Assembly: GCA_029259845.1 (NCBI GenBank) | Contig: JAJDEI010000100.1 | Span: forward strand, 1-64,000 | Direction of reading: 5' to 3' | Length of the DNA: 64,000 nucleotides | DNA from: Planctomycetaceae bacterium | GTDB lineage: Bacteria; Planctomycetota; Planctomycetia; Planctomycetales; Planctomycetaceae | Notes under the pieces: model-generated | The model's input: only the letters and a program-made list of their open reading frames with translations | What the model was told of the DNA's origin: nothing | The model's database searches: none | Program-made: the position numbers and the translations under genes | Shown: positions 28,625-37,862 of the stretch, in pieces | Numbering within the stretch: the first letter of the stretch is position 1 | Layout: each line of letters opens with the position of its first letter

Positions 28625-31600
28625 TCACTCGAAGAGACTCCGGAACAGGTTTCCGAAGCCGGCGTCGCTCGCAACGGGCCGGTCCGATGCCGCTTGCGGT
28701 CCGGCCGTCAGCTCCCCGGCGGCGGTGAAGACATCGGTTTGCGTGACGACCGCTTCCCCCATCAGGGCCGGGACAGGAAACGACAACGGATGCACTCGTG
28801 GAGGGCCTGCCGCGGTGAACAGTGACACCGGCGCCAGCGCATTTTCCGGCAGGATGCTCGCCGGTGCCGTCCGATTCAACGACAGTGAGGAGAATGTCTG
28901 CCCGACCGGACCGGCCAGGGAAGCGGATTCGGGAGACAGCGGACTGGTGGGCGTGAGCCGGCCGTCTTCGAGTGCGCTGGGAGGGGCCGGCGCGGCTTGG
29001 GGAAAGCCGGCCGGGGCGCTGATTGGGACAGGTGCGGGTCCGGTCCCGAGCGGGGCGGGCGCCGGCGGCACGGGGCTGAGGAAGTAGTTGTTGATGGGCT
29101 CGGCGGTGTCGGATGCCCACAGACCGTTGGGGTCCGCGGCAGAGACCTCGTTGCTCAATTCACCGCTGGCTTCCAGAGAAAACGACAGGTCGACAGTCTT
29201 GCCGATGCCCACGATGGGGTTGCCGGCAGCGTTTTTGAGGAAGCCCTTGAACGGGACCTTCATCTCCAGTTGATGGCCGTCCGCGGAGAGGGCGTAGGTG
29301 ACGTTGCCCGTGATGACCGGTCCCTTGTCCTGCACGAAGGTGACCGAGTCGTTGCCCCCGAAGCCGGAATCGTTCTCCTTGTAAACCCATTGCGTGTAAA
29401 AGTCGTAACTGCCCGGCAGGACGTTGACGAAGCCCGGCATGAAGGGCCCTTGCGTCTTCTCCGTGTTCGGCGGATCCCAGACATAGCCGCCGTTGGACTG
29501 GTCGTCGAAGGCCTGCTCGAGTTCGGTGTCGTCGGTGGCCCCGTGCTGCAGGAAATGGCCGGTGTTGAACGCGCCGTCGAAAAACTCGATCTCGCCATTG
29601 GCGTCGTAACCAGTGGTGTTGGTCGTGCCCGTGTAGTAGCCCCCCTCGTACAACGGATAGCCGGTAGTGTCGTTGTTGTCGACGTCGATCGTCACGATCA
29701 CATAGTAACGGCCGGCACGCAGTCCGTTCGCCAGGTCTTCGACTTGCGTCCGCCCGATCTGACCGGTCGCCTCGAAGTAGAAGTAGAAGTTGTCCGCATC
29801 GTGTGAGACCTTGTAGGTCAGCAGGTCGACGTCCGGATGATCGACGAAGGCGGGAGTGGCACCGGGGAGCTTCTGGTCGGTATCGTGCTGGTCATTCGCC
29901 GGGTCCGTGAACGCGGGCGCGGAGGAGGCCCAGTCACTGAAGTCGCCGTCAATGGTGATTGCAGCGAGCGGCAACGGGTCGGTGACGGTGAGCTGGTAGT
30001 CTTCGACTTCGCCATCGGGGGCCAGGCCGAAGTAGGAGTAGCCGGCCGTCTCGGTGATGCGGAAGCGGGCGAACGTCGGGCCCAGCAGGGCTTCCGCCGG
30101 CACGGGGATGCTCAGGCTGTTGGGGCCATTGGAAACGGCCTGATTGATGAAGACCTGCTCGCCGGGGTCGTCCCAGTCACCGTCCTGGTTGAAGTCGACC
30201 CAGCCGTTGAGCACGGCCGTGGCCGGTACACTGGCCGTCACCGTGACGCCGACGTTGGTGCCGACGACCAGGTCGTCGCCGACGATGACGATGCCGTCTT
30301 CATCGGCCAAGTTGGCCACATCGTCACCGGTCGCATCGGCGGACGACTGTCCGTCCGCCTCGCCATCGCGGGCCGTGCCGAGGAATAGGGTGTTGCCGGT
30401 GATGACGTGCCGCGCGCCGTCATTGGCCAGCGTGGTGGGGAAGACGACCGAATCCGGCGCGTCGCCGAAGTCCAGCGTCGTCGCCAGCACCGTCGTGTTG
30501 AAGTTTGCGTCGACCGCGAAGAAGTCGTTGAAGTTAACGAACCCGTCGCCGTCCGCGTCACCCGGCGCGTAATTGCTGCCCGATGTGTTGAAGCTGACAT
30601 CGACTGCGAAAAAGTCATTAAAGTTAACGAACCCGTCGCCGTCGACATCGCCCGCGAGTTTGTGAAACGCAAAGGTTTGGGTTCGCGTGAGATTCGCCGT
30701 TGTTGCGGCGGCGGGGAGTTCAGCCGTGTAGCGGCCATTCGGGAGGGTGACGGCGGAGAGGTCCCAGGTCACTGAGGCAGTGCCGTTGTTCACCAGCGTC
30801 GCCGTGCTCAGATCGATGCTCTGGCCGGTCGTGTGGTTGAACAGGTTGAGCGACGTGGGAAGCGCAACGGTTGTCGGGTTGCCGAACGTGGCGGTCAGGA
30901 AATCGATCCCGGAGCGGTTCGCGTTGCCACTGCCATTGACGTCCCAACTGACGACCGTTTCGGTAATCGGAGTCAGCTTGAGCACGACGCCGGAATTGTC
31001 AGCGCTGGAGAGCGTCGTGCTGCCGATCACGTAGATTTCCCCCGTTTCATCAACGCCGAAACCTTTGATGTAGATCGACACGCCGCCGCCGCCGGAGAGC
31101 TGCTCGCCAACGAGGTTCAGCTCGAAGATCTCCGGGTTGGGGTCGTTGAGGTTGGCGTAGAACACGCGTCCGTCGGGAACGAAAGAACCGCTGTGTGACT
31201 CGTTGAAGTCGCCGAACACATACCATCCCCGGAGTCCGGGAATTAGGTCTCCCCGATACGTTTCACCGCCGATCACGGCTGTGCCTTCGCCGTTGGCACC
31301 GTGATCGTATTGGACGATCGGATCGATCAGACCGAGCGGTGCCCCCGGACTGTCGGCCGTCGCACCGATGCGGACTTCGCCACCGGGGTCCGGCGGCGGA
31401 CCGGGATCGAACAGGAACGTGCCTTCCTTCAGGTTCCAGCCGAAATGCCCCCCGGCATCGTCGATGATGTCGGCCCGGCTGACTTCTTCAATGTCATCCT
31501 GGCCGGTGTCGCCGATGACGATCTTGGTGGTCTTGTTGCGATTGATATCGGTCTCGAAACTGAACCGGAACGGATTCCGCAGGCCGTAGAAGTAGATCTC

Positions 31601-34108
31601 GTCCAGCGCATTGGGATTGCCCACAAACGGGTTCGTGGCGGGAATGCCATACTTCCCGTTGGCGCTATTGGTCCCAAACGGGTCGATGCGAAGAATCTTT
31701 CCATAAATGGTCGTGAGGTTGCGGGCGTTTCCGGTCTCGGGAATGTGGCCGGGACCCTGGTCGTCGTGCGTGCCGCCGTCTCCCAGCGAAAGATACAACA
31801 GGCCATCAGGTCCGAAAACGACGTTGCCGGCGCTGTGGGCATCATGTGGTTGGTCGATGCGGAGAATCTCCCGCGACGTCCCGCTGAAGACATCATCGGT
31901 GATGTCGTTCATCGTCCATTCCCGCAGGACGCTTTGGGCGGCGCTCACCTGGCCCATAGGCAATGGATAGTGCGTGAAGTCGACTGTGGCGAGCGGGTCG
32001 AGCAATTCATCGACCCAGGTGTAGAACTTCCCGTATCCGTCCGCTCCCGGGACAGCGAAATCGGGATGGAAGGCAAAGCCGCTGAGGCCCACTTCCGAGT
32101 TGCCGTTGAGCGTATCGGTGATTTTGTCGGTGACGTCGAGGAACGGCGTGCTCTCGAGTAGGCCGTTTTTGATCAGGCGCACATATCCGATTTGATCGCT
32201 GACAAACACACGCCCGCTGCCGTCCCCCGCATTGACGACCAGACTGGGCGAGACCAACCCGTCGGCGATTTTCTGGACTTTGACCGTGAGGCTGCCGGTT
32301 TGAATAACTTCCGGGATCGGGTCGTTGGGATTGAAATCGTTGAATCGTTCGACTGAGCCGATGTCGATCGTGGGACCAGCGAGTCCGTCACCGTCCAGCA
32401 CGCGCGGCCCGCCCGGCTGGTCGGTCGTGGAGGCGATCAGGTCGTCGAACGAGTAGTAGATCGACAAATCTCCGGTCACCTGCGGCGACCCGGTCGGCGC
32501 GGCCGGCAGCGTGGCAAGCGTGCCCAGCGTAGCGATCTCAGTACTGCTCAAGGCCCGCTTGAAGATGTAGAACTCATCCATCTGACCGGTGAACGGACGG
32601 TTACTGGTCGTGGTGGAACCGATTCTCGCTCCCGAATCCCAGTCGCTGCCGATGGCGTTATTCAAGGTGGCCGGGCCGGTGAAAATCGACTCCCCGTTGA
32701 TGTAGACGGCCACCTGATTGGTGGTCTGATCGTAGGTCGCCGCGTAATGGAACCACGTGTTGAACGGGGCGCTGCCCCCCTCAAAGTTGATAATGGTGTT
32801 GCCCGAATCATCTCGCAGCAAGAATCGGACGGTGCCGTTGTCAAAGATCTCCGCATGCGAGATGAAGTCGCCGTCACCGGTGCGGCTGGCGAAAATGGCG
32901 TGCCTTTCTCCGGTCGAAGTGAGTCTGGCCCAGGCGGCGATGGTGATCGCATTGGTGGGGATTTGACTCGACGGGATCTGGTTGACGTCGACCGTGAGGT
33001 AATCGTCAGCGACGTCGCCCACGCCGCCGGGGAAGTCGGCGCCCGCCCCGAGCATGCCCTCGCCGGAGATCACATCGCCGATAATCGAAGCGGTGTTGTT
33101 GTTGCCCGACAGGTCGGCGACGTTGTTCTTCCCGCCGTCAATCGCCACGCTGCCGGGGAGCAGCGCGTGTGTCAACGTCGTCCCGCCGTTGTTCGCCAAC
33201 ACGTCGAGACGGGGATCGATCGGGTTGCTCGTGGTGCCGACGAAGTCCTCGGCGATGAACCCGGTAACGCCCGCGCCGCTCTTGCCGATCAGGTTGAATC
33301 CGCCTGAGGTAAAGGCCCCGGAGACATCCGTATTGGTGAGGGTGCCGGTGTTGCCCGCGATGATCGTGTTGTTGAGCTTCGCCGTTCCCGCGTTGTCGAT
33401 GCCGGCGGCAGCGTCGGCCGTGTTGTTCGTGATGGTGCTGCGGGTCAATGCCAGCGTGGCTCCGCTCGCGTTGTGGATGCCGCCGCCGGTGTTGCCCGAG
33501 ATCGTGCTGCTCGCGAAGAGGAAATCTCCCGTGTTGGCGATGCCGCCGCCGGTGGCCGCACTGTTTCCGGAGACAGTCGTGTTGACCATCTGCGCCGTTC
33601 CGCCGTCGTTGAAAATCCCGCCGCCGGAGCCGGCCGTGCTCCCGCCGGTAATGCCGATGCCGGAGAGCTGCAACGCCCCTCCGGAGCCGACATGCAGCAC
33701 CCGGTCGATCCCGTTGGCGTTGATCGTCGTCAGCCCGCCGCCGGTGGCGACGATCGTCACGTCACTGGTGATGTCCAGGTCGTTGGTTGCTTCCGACTCC
33801 GCTCCCGTCAACGACAGCACGTAGGTACCCGGGGGGAGCTGGATCGTGTCATCGCCGGCGAGGGCGTTGGCCTCCATTACGGCGGCGCGGAGGCTGGTCC
33901 GCCCCAACGAATCTTCCGCACTGCCGTCGCCCGGATTGGCGTCGACCGAGTCCACGGTGGTGTCGACCGTAAACGGCGCGGCCAGCAACGTGCGGTCTTC
34001 CAGTAACTCGACCCGCAGCGGGTTTCTGCGACGGACGCGCAAGCGAGTGCCGCAATCGCCAATGGTCGTCAGGCGGGCGAGCCGATCTGCACGGTTATCA
34101 AGAATCAT
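28625..34108 (-). CDS. Giant secreted mosaic protein: beta-helix, LamG, PQQ-type sugar dehydrogenase, dockerin-like, GEVED
   Basis: The protein is about 1827 residues. The N terminus carries the planctomycete export motif VELLEDRTLLA near residues 33-43. In order it then has a parallel beta-helix with GNSAATGGGIANTG-type repeats (50-320), a LamG/concanavalin-like domain (343-515), and a glucose/sorbosone dehydrogenase-type PQQ propeller (about 625-1045: GRVFVSDQIGYVRLI, FHPDF, GPDGLLYLSLGDGG, GHFGWNLKEG). Two dockerin-like EF-hand repeats DGDGFVNFNDFFAVD lie at 1150-1200, a GEVED domain at 1212-1370, a CBM9-like domain at 1372-1635 and a Pro/Ala-rich tail. The ATG at 34108 is chosen, since the frame upstream translates repeats. 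It is likely extracellular and binds or oxidises polysaccharide-derived sugars. Confidence 0.82.
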   Translation of the reverse strand: MILDNRADRLARLTTIGDCGTRLRVRRRNPLRVELLEDRTLLAAPFTVDTTVDSVDANPGDGSAEDSLGRTSLRAAVMEANALAGDDTIQLPPGTYVLSLTGAESEATNDLDITSDVTIVATGGGLTTINANGIDRVLHVGSGGALQLSGIGITGGSTAGSGGGIFNDGGTAQMVNTTVSGNSAATGGGIANTGDFLFASSTISGNTGGGIHNASGATLALTRSTITNNTADAAAGIDNAGTAKLNNTIIAGNTGTLTNTDVSGAFTSGGFNLIGKSGAGVTGFIAEDFVGTTSNPIDPRLDVLANNGGTTLTHALLPGSVAIDGGKNNVADLSGNNNTASIIGDVISGEGMLGAGADFPGGVGDVADDYLTVDVNQIPSSQIPTNAITIAAWARLTSTGERHAIFASRTGDGDFISHAEIFDNGTVRFLLRDDSGNTIINFEGGSAPFNTWFHYAATYDQTTNQVAVYINGESIFTGPATLNNAIGSDWDSGARIGSTTTSNRPFTGQMDEFYIFKRALSSTEIATLGTLATLPAAPTGSPQVTGDLSIYYSFDDLIASTTDQPGGPRVLDGDGLAGPTIDIGSVERFNDFNPNDPIPEVIQTGSLTVKVQKIADGLVSPSLVVNAGDGSGRVFVSDQIGYVRLIKNGLLESTPFLDVTDKITDTLNGNSEVGLSGFAFHPDFAVPGADGYGKFYTWVDELLDPLATVDFTHYPLPMGQVSAAQSVLREWTMNDITDDVFSGTSREILRIDQPHDAHSAGNVVFGPDGLLYLSLGDGGTHDDQGPGHIPETGNARNLTTIYGKILRIDPFGTNSANGKYGIPATNPFVGNPNALDEIYFYGLRNPFRFSFETDINRNKTTKIVIGDTGQDDIEEVSRADIIDDAGGHFGWNLKEGTFLFDPGPPPDPGGEVRIGATADSPGAPLGLIDPIVQYDHGANGEGTAVIGGETYRGDLIPGLRGWYVFGDFNESHSGSFVPDGRVFYANLNDPNPEIFELNLVGEQLSGGGGVSIYIKGFGVDETGEIYVIGSTTLSSADNSGVVLKLTPITETVVSWDVNGSGNANRSGIDFLTATFGNPTTVALPTSLNLFNHTTGQSIDLSTATLVNNGTASVTWDLSAVTLPNGRYTAELPAAATTANLTRTQTFAFHKLAGDVDGDGFVNFNDFFAVDVSFNTSGSNYAPGDADGDGFVNFNDFFAVDANFNTTVLATTLDFGDAPDSVVFPTTLANDGARHVITGNTLFLGTARDGEADGQSSADATGDDVANLADEDGIVIVGDDLVVGTNVGVTVTASVPATAVLNGWVDFNQDGDWDDPGEQVFINQAVSNGPNSLSIPVPAEALLGPTFARFRITETAGYSYFGLAPDGEVEDYQLTVTDPLPLAAITIDGDFSDWASSAPAFTDPANDQHDTDQKLPGATPAFVDHPDVDLLTYKVSHDADNFYFYFEATGQIGRTQVEDLANGLRAGRYYVIVTIDVDNNDTTGYPLYEGGYYTGTTNTTGYDANGEIEFFDGAFNTGHFLQHGATDDTELEQAFDDQSNGGYVWDPPNTEKTQGPFMPGFVNVLPGSYDFYTQWVYKENDSGFGGNDSVTFVQDKGPVITGNVTYALSADGHQLEMKVPFKGFLKNAAGNPIVGIGKTVDLSFSLEASGELSNEVSAADPNGLWASDTAEPINNYFLSPVPPAPAPLGTGPAPVPISAPAGFPQAAPAPPSALEDGRLTPTSPLSPESASLAGPVGQTFSSLSLNRTAPASILPENALAPVSLFTAAGPPRVHPLSFPVPALMGEAVVTQTDVFTAAGELTAGPQAASDRPVASDAGFGNLFRSLFE

Positions 34109-34214
34109 GTGGCAAGGAATTCGGGTTTCGCGAGGAGGGCGACTCGAATGAATCGGCCCGCTTCCAGCATGCCGGATCCAAGCCGACAGCTTTACCAGTA
34201 TTCGCCAGCTTGTC

Positions 34215-34290
34215 GGGATTTGCAACCGGGCCAACAAAGTTTAGGAACGCCGCAGAACCCTTCGCAGGGTCGTTTATCGCCTTCGTCGAC
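34215..34290 (+). repeat. 76-bp direct repeat, left copy
   Basis: The repeat starts GGGATTTGCAACCGGGCCAA, ends CGTCGACG and is nearly identical to 34435-34511. The two copies sit immediately outside the R2 element, much longer than a normal target-site duplication. Confidence 0.75.
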
Positions 34291-34431
34291 GGGTGGCGGG
34301 GGTTCGTTGGGGTGCGGGACCATGATTCCCGATCCGAACCGGGGGCGACGAACGATCTCCACGACGGCCTCATCGCCCCCGTGATCGACGCGGCACGACG
34401 GTCGGACAACCTTGCCGAGCCCCCGCCACCC
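34291..34431 (-). repeat. R2 element, inverted diverged copy
   Basis: The element is bounded by GGGTGGCGGGGG and CCCCCGCCACCC and is 141 bp long. The conserved core appears reversed as GCCCCCGTGATCGACGCGGC near 34375-34394, as in the 3121 copy. Confidence 0.7.
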
Positions 34432-34434
34432 GCC

Positions 34435-34511
34435 GGGATTTGCAACCGGGCCAGCAAAGTTCATGCACGCCGCAGAACCCTTCGCAGGGTCTTTTATCAC
34501 CTTGGTCGACG
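34435..34511 (+). repeat. 77-bp direct repeat, right copy
   Basis: This is the right copy of the repeat at 34215-34290. It includes AACCCTTCGCAGGGTCTTTT (34476-34495), which resembles an intrinsic terminator on the plus strand, although no plus-strand gene precedes it. Confidence 0.75.
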
Positions 34512-34627
34512 TAACTCGGCGGGTACGATGCTCATGTCGCGAAGCAGGATGAGCATGCAAGAATGAGCGCGGCGGCATGTCCGTCCTGTTACACGATGCG
34601 ACCACGGCAGCCGGTTTCGATCAACCT

Positions 34628-35935
34628 TCAAAAGCCCGGGGCGGGATTCCGGCGGTTGCGCGAACGGGAACGCCCACGTTCGTTAGGGTCGTCCGCTTTG
34701 TCGTCATCGGCAGAGCGGACGTCGATTCGGCGGCCGTCGAGGGTAACGCGCAGGACGCAGCGAAAACCGAGATCGGCTGTCGGGGCGCTCATGCTGGCGC
34801 TGGAGCGATGCCACAATTCCCAGTGAGGCCCGCCTCCTTTGACGACCCGGTGATTGGCGACCGAGGGCCGTCGCGGACCGGTCGGGTTATTGAGAGCCGC
34901 GCCGCCGCCGCCGGCACCGGACGAGTTGTGGGGTTGCTCCGTGAAGAAGTCCGCCACCCATTCCCGCGCGTTGCCGGCCATGTCCAGCACGCCGAAGACG
35001 CTGCGGTCGGTCGAGAAGGATCCAACTGCGTCGATCTGTCCCGCCTCCCGATTTCCGTCCCAGACCGCGCGTCCGTTGCCCCACGGGCAATCGAAGCTCT
35101 TCGGTCCCCGCGCGGCGAGTTCCCATTCGGCCTCGGTTGGAAGCGACTTTCCCGCCCAATCGGCATAGCGAACCGCATCTCCCCATCGCACTCCGAGGAC
35201 CGGATGCTCTGCCGGCGCGCCAGCATTTGCCGGCGGAGGGACCCGTCGTCCGTCGTCCTGCAGATCGTCCATGAACACGCGGTACTGGCCGAGCGTGACC
35301 TCGGTCACGTCGATGTAGAAGGGATCCAGTTCGACCGGATGAGCCTCAAGGGCGTTTTCTGGTTCTCCCTCCGCCCCCAGCAGAAAGAGGCCCCCCGGCA
35401 CGAAGACCATCTCGGCGTCGTCGGCCTTGCAGCGGATCCGTTCCGGCCATCCGTCCCCACGTTTCGCGTGCGTCGTCCCGGCGGACTCAACCGCGGCGAA
35501 GCCCTCCGGCAGCGACACGGTGCTCGCTCGCGGCATCGTTGCGCGGACGCCGTCGGGGGGGATCACGAAAAAGGACGACGAATCGGCCCCGGCGGCGGGG
35601 CGAACGGCCACGAACCAGTCATTCGCGTCCGAAGCATCCGACGCGTCAACGATGGTGAAATTGCCGTGATCCTCCGGCAGAGCGAGGAACACGTCGTTCG
35701 GATCGACGCCCTTCGGGAGAGAGTCCTTCGCGGGCCGAACCGGTGTCGGTCGGGCGATTTGCCGCCCGGCAGGCTGCTGTCGCCCCACGCGGTTACGAGC
35801 CGGTGGCGCTGGCGGCGCCTTGGTCACAGACGGCGGAGGGGGGGGCGGCGTTGATTTCTCCCCGGAACACCCGGCAAGACAGACCATCATCACCAGGACG
35901 GCGAATGGCCCGCGGCGGCGATCTGTTCTTTGCAT
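34628..35935 (-). CDS. SUMF1/FGE-sulfatase-domain lipoprotein
   Basis: The 435-residue protein has a lipoprotein signal with lipobox LAGC (Cys23) and a Pro-rich spacer. The C-terminal SUMF1 (formylglycine-generating-enzyme-like) domain starts at FVPGGLFLLGAEGEPENALEAHPVELDPFYIDVTEVTLGQYRVF and includes VRWGDAVRYADWAGKSLPTEAEWELAARG and GVLDMAGNAREWVADFF. Catalytic cysteines of true sulfatase-activating FGE are not evident, so it is more likely one of the non-catalytic SUMF1 proteins common in planctomycetes. The segment between (about residues 70-190) is unassigned. AAAGGAA precedes the ATG. It is anchored to a membrane on the periplasmic side; its role is unknown. Confidence 0.8.
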   Translation of the reverse strand: MQRTDRRRGPFAVLVMMVCLAGCSGEKSTPPPPPPSVTKAPPAPPARNRVGRQQPAGRQIARPTPVRPAKDSLPKGVDPNDVFLALPEDHGNFTIVDASDASDANDWFVAVRPAAGADSSSFFVIPPDGVRATMPRASTVSLPEGFAAVESAGTTHAKRGDGWPERIRCKADDAEMVFVPGGLFLLGAEGEPENALEAHPVELDPFYIDVTEVTLGQYRVFMDDLQDDGRRVPPPANAGAPAEHPVLGVRWGDAVRYADWAGKSLPTEAEWELAARGPKSFDCPWGNGRAVWDGNREAGQIDAVGSFSTDRSVFGVLDMAGNAREWVADFFTEQPHNSSGAGGGGAALNNPTGPRRPSVANHRVVKGGGPHWELWHRSSASMSAPTADLGFRCVLRVTLDGRRIDVRSADDDKADDPNERGRSRSRNRRNPAPGF

Positions 35936-36029
35936 GACGTGTTCCTTTCCGTGGAATTCGGCCCAAGTGACCTCGCGTCAATTCTCACGGACCGATCGAC
36001 AAACCGCAACGATCGGATGGCTGTGGCCA

Positions 36030-36183
36030 GGGCCATTCAAAGATTGAAGCTGGGGAACCTCGTAACCCGGAGCGTCAGCGAGGGACGAATCGCTCACTCA
36101 CGTTCGCTTCCTCGCTGACGCTTCGGGTTACCATTGAGCTTGTCCCGGTCGGTCTTCTCCCAAGTGAAACTTTGAATGGCCCC
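36030..36183 (+). repeat. R1 repeat, copy 3
   Basis: The 154-bp copy has intact inverted ends, GGGCCATTCAAAG and CTTTGAATGGCCC. Its last base is followed directly by the first base of an R2 element, a junction repeated exactly at 42268/42270. Confidence 0.9.
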
Positions 36184-36323
36184 GGGTGGCGGGGGCGCTG
36201 TAACACCATTCGGTGGTCTTGCCGCGTCGATCACGGGGGCGACGTCGTTGCCCGGTGGATCGTTCACCGCCCCCGGATCGAACGGTTGTCGTTGTTCAAC
36301 GCACCAATGCGCCCCCGCCACCC
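36184..36323 (+). repeat. R2 140-bp element, left array
   Basis: The inverted ends are GGGTGGCGGGGGCG and CGCCCCCGCCACCC. It is very similar along its whole length to 41934-42072 and 42270-42410, with the core GCCGCGTCGATCACGGGGGC. Confidence 0.85.
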
Positions 36324-36373
36324 GACGCCGACGATCACAAAGTGCGGATGTTCCGGTCGGATGGCTGTGGCCA

Positions 36374-36526
36374 GGGCCATTCAAAGATTGAAGCTGGGGA
36401 ACCTCGTAACCCGAAGCGTCAGCGAGGGGCGAATCGCCACCTCACGTTCGCTTCCTCGCTGACGCTTCGGGTGACCATTGAGCTTGTCCCGGTCGGTCTT
36501 CTCCCAGGTGAAACTCTGAATGGCCC
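36374..36526 (+). repeat. R1 repeat, copy 4
   Basis: The 153-bp copy is preceded by the spacer GATCACAAAGTGCGGATGTT, found identically before copy 5 at 42116. The end GGTGAAACTCTGAATGGCCC matches copy 1. Confidence 0.9.
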
Positions 36527-36981
36527 TGTGGCTGTGGCCCAGGATGAATGTGTTTTTCACGATGGGTCCGGTATCGGCGGTTTGCCGTCGCCGTTGGCTC
36601 CGGGCAAACACCAATCCATGACACCCGTTAGCCCGGTGGCAACGCCGACGGTCGACGTCGGTGAGACGTCCCAACTTCCGGCAGACGTTTTCCCGGGGCT
36701 GCGACCGAGACGGGGGTGTGCGGTCGCCGATTGTCGCACTCCAACGGCTCGCCATTGTCGTGCGGACGCGACAGATCAAGTCATGTACGGTTACAATAGA
36801 CTCCTGTTTTCCGGTGACACGCTCACGCCGGGCATCAGCATTCAAGCTTGACGCGCGGCACGGGATTCGGGCCGAACCGTTCCCCTGCCAGACAGTGTTG
36901 TGAAGCCGACGCCCCCCGCGCCGGCACCTTCCTCGCTGATGCCTCGGCAGCATCATCCCCCGAATCTGCCAGTCGCACCCC

Positions 36982-37788
36982 ATGAACAAATCGCAGCACC
37001 AATTGGCTCCTGGCGAACCGGCGAACCTTTCCGAGCTGCCAACCAGCAGCAAGCCATTCCATGACGACCGCGATGCGGCCGAGAAGGAGTTCCGCAAACT
37101 CCGCAAGCAGTTCATCACGTGGCAGCGTGCGCTGTGGGCCGAAGGACGGCAACAGCTGTTGATCGTGCTTCAGGCGATGGACGCCGGGGGCAAGGACGGG
37201 ACCATCCGCAAGCTTTTCATGGGCGTCAACCCACAAGGCGTGCACGTGGCGTCGTTCAAAGCCCCCAGCGTTCGAGAGCTGGCCCACGATTTTCTCTGGC
37301 GCGTGCACCGGGATGTGCCCGCAGCCGGGATGATCGGCGTCTTCAACCGCTCCCACTACGAAGACGTTCTCGTCGTCCGCGTGAATCGGCTAGCGCCCCG
37401 GGAAGCCTGGGAGCCGCGCTTTCAGCAGATCAACGACTTCGAGCGGCTGCTCGCCGAGACCGGGACTCGCATCCTCAAGTTCTATCTCCACATCTCCAGG
37501 GACGAGCAGCGGAAGCGCTTTCAGGACCGCCTCGACCGCCCGGAGAAGAACTTCAAGTTTTCGCTCGACGATCTGGAGAAGCGCAAGCAATGGGACGACT
37601 ACCGATTCGCCTACGAGGACGCACTCACACGCTGCACCACTGACTGGGCCCCTTGGTACGCAATCCCGTCCAACCAAAAGTGGTATCGCAATCTGGCCAT
37701 CATGCGAATCGTGGTGAAAACGTTGGAGGACATGAATCCAACGTACCCCACCATCGACTATGATCCGAAACAGGTTAAAATAGACTAG
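36982..37788 (+). CDS. ppk2: Polyphosphate kinase 2 family protein
   Basis: The 268-residue PPK2-family phosphotransferase uses polyphosphate to phosphorylate nucleoside mono- or diphosphates. Its P-loop is LQAMDAGGKDGTIRKLF (about residues 63-79) and the Walker-B-like segment is GVFNRSHYEDVLVVRVN. The lid region runs through ISRDEQRKRFQDRLDRPEKNFKFSLDDLEKRKQWDDY, and the end WYAIPSNQKWYRNLAIMRIV is typical. The length and single domain fit the short, cytoplasmic members; whether ADP or AMP is the acceptor cannot be read reliably. It begins the block enclosed by R1/R2 arrays and is followed 74 bp later by the PSD1 gene. Confidence 0.9.
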   Translation: MNKSQHQLAPGEPANLSELPTSSKPFHDDRDAAEKEFRKLRKQFITWQRALWAEGRQQLLIVLQAMDAGGKDGTIRKLFMGVNPQGVHVASFKAPSVRELAHDFLWRVHRDVPAAGMIGVFNRSHYEDVLVVRVNRLAPREAWEPRFQQINDFERLLAETGTRILKFYLHISRDEQRKRFQDRLDRPEKNFKFSLDDLEKRKQWDDYRFAYEDALTRCTTDWAPWYAIPSNQKWYRNLAIMRIVVKTLEDMNPTYPTIDYDPKQVKID

Positions 37789-37862
37789 GAGGTCCGATTT
37801 GTCCGGCGGGTATCAAGGCCTATCGGCCCCGAGCGATCCGAACAGAGGAAGTTGGCTCATCA

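Larger units (their letters stand above)
34109..34627. other. Intergenic region with R2 flanked by direct repeats
   Basis: The 519-bp gap contains a 76-77 bp direct repeat (34215-34290 and 34435-34511) bracketing an R2 element at 34291-34431. There is no gene. Within each repeat is a small hairpin, AACCCTTCGCAGGGT; the second copy is followed by CTTTT. Confidence 0.6.
35936..36981. other. 1.05-kb gene-free region with R1-R2-R1 array
   Basis: This is the longest gene-free stretch in the window. It contains R1 (36030-36183), R2 (36184-36323), a 50-bp spacer and R1 again (36374-36526). The remaining 455 bp up to the PPK2 start at 36982 shows no feature I recognise. The frame 36381-37118 on the minus strand crosses repeat and PPK2 sequence and is not accepted. 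Confidence 0.6.

Noticed and set aside
34476-34495. Intrinsic terminator (hairpin plus CTTTT)
   Set aside because: No plus-strand gene precedes it, the flanking genes are on the minus strand, and it is part of a duplicated 76-bp repeat.
36381-37118. 245-residue minus-strand frame upstream of PPK2
   Set aside because: It runs through an R1 repeat and the antisense of ppk2 and has no family features.
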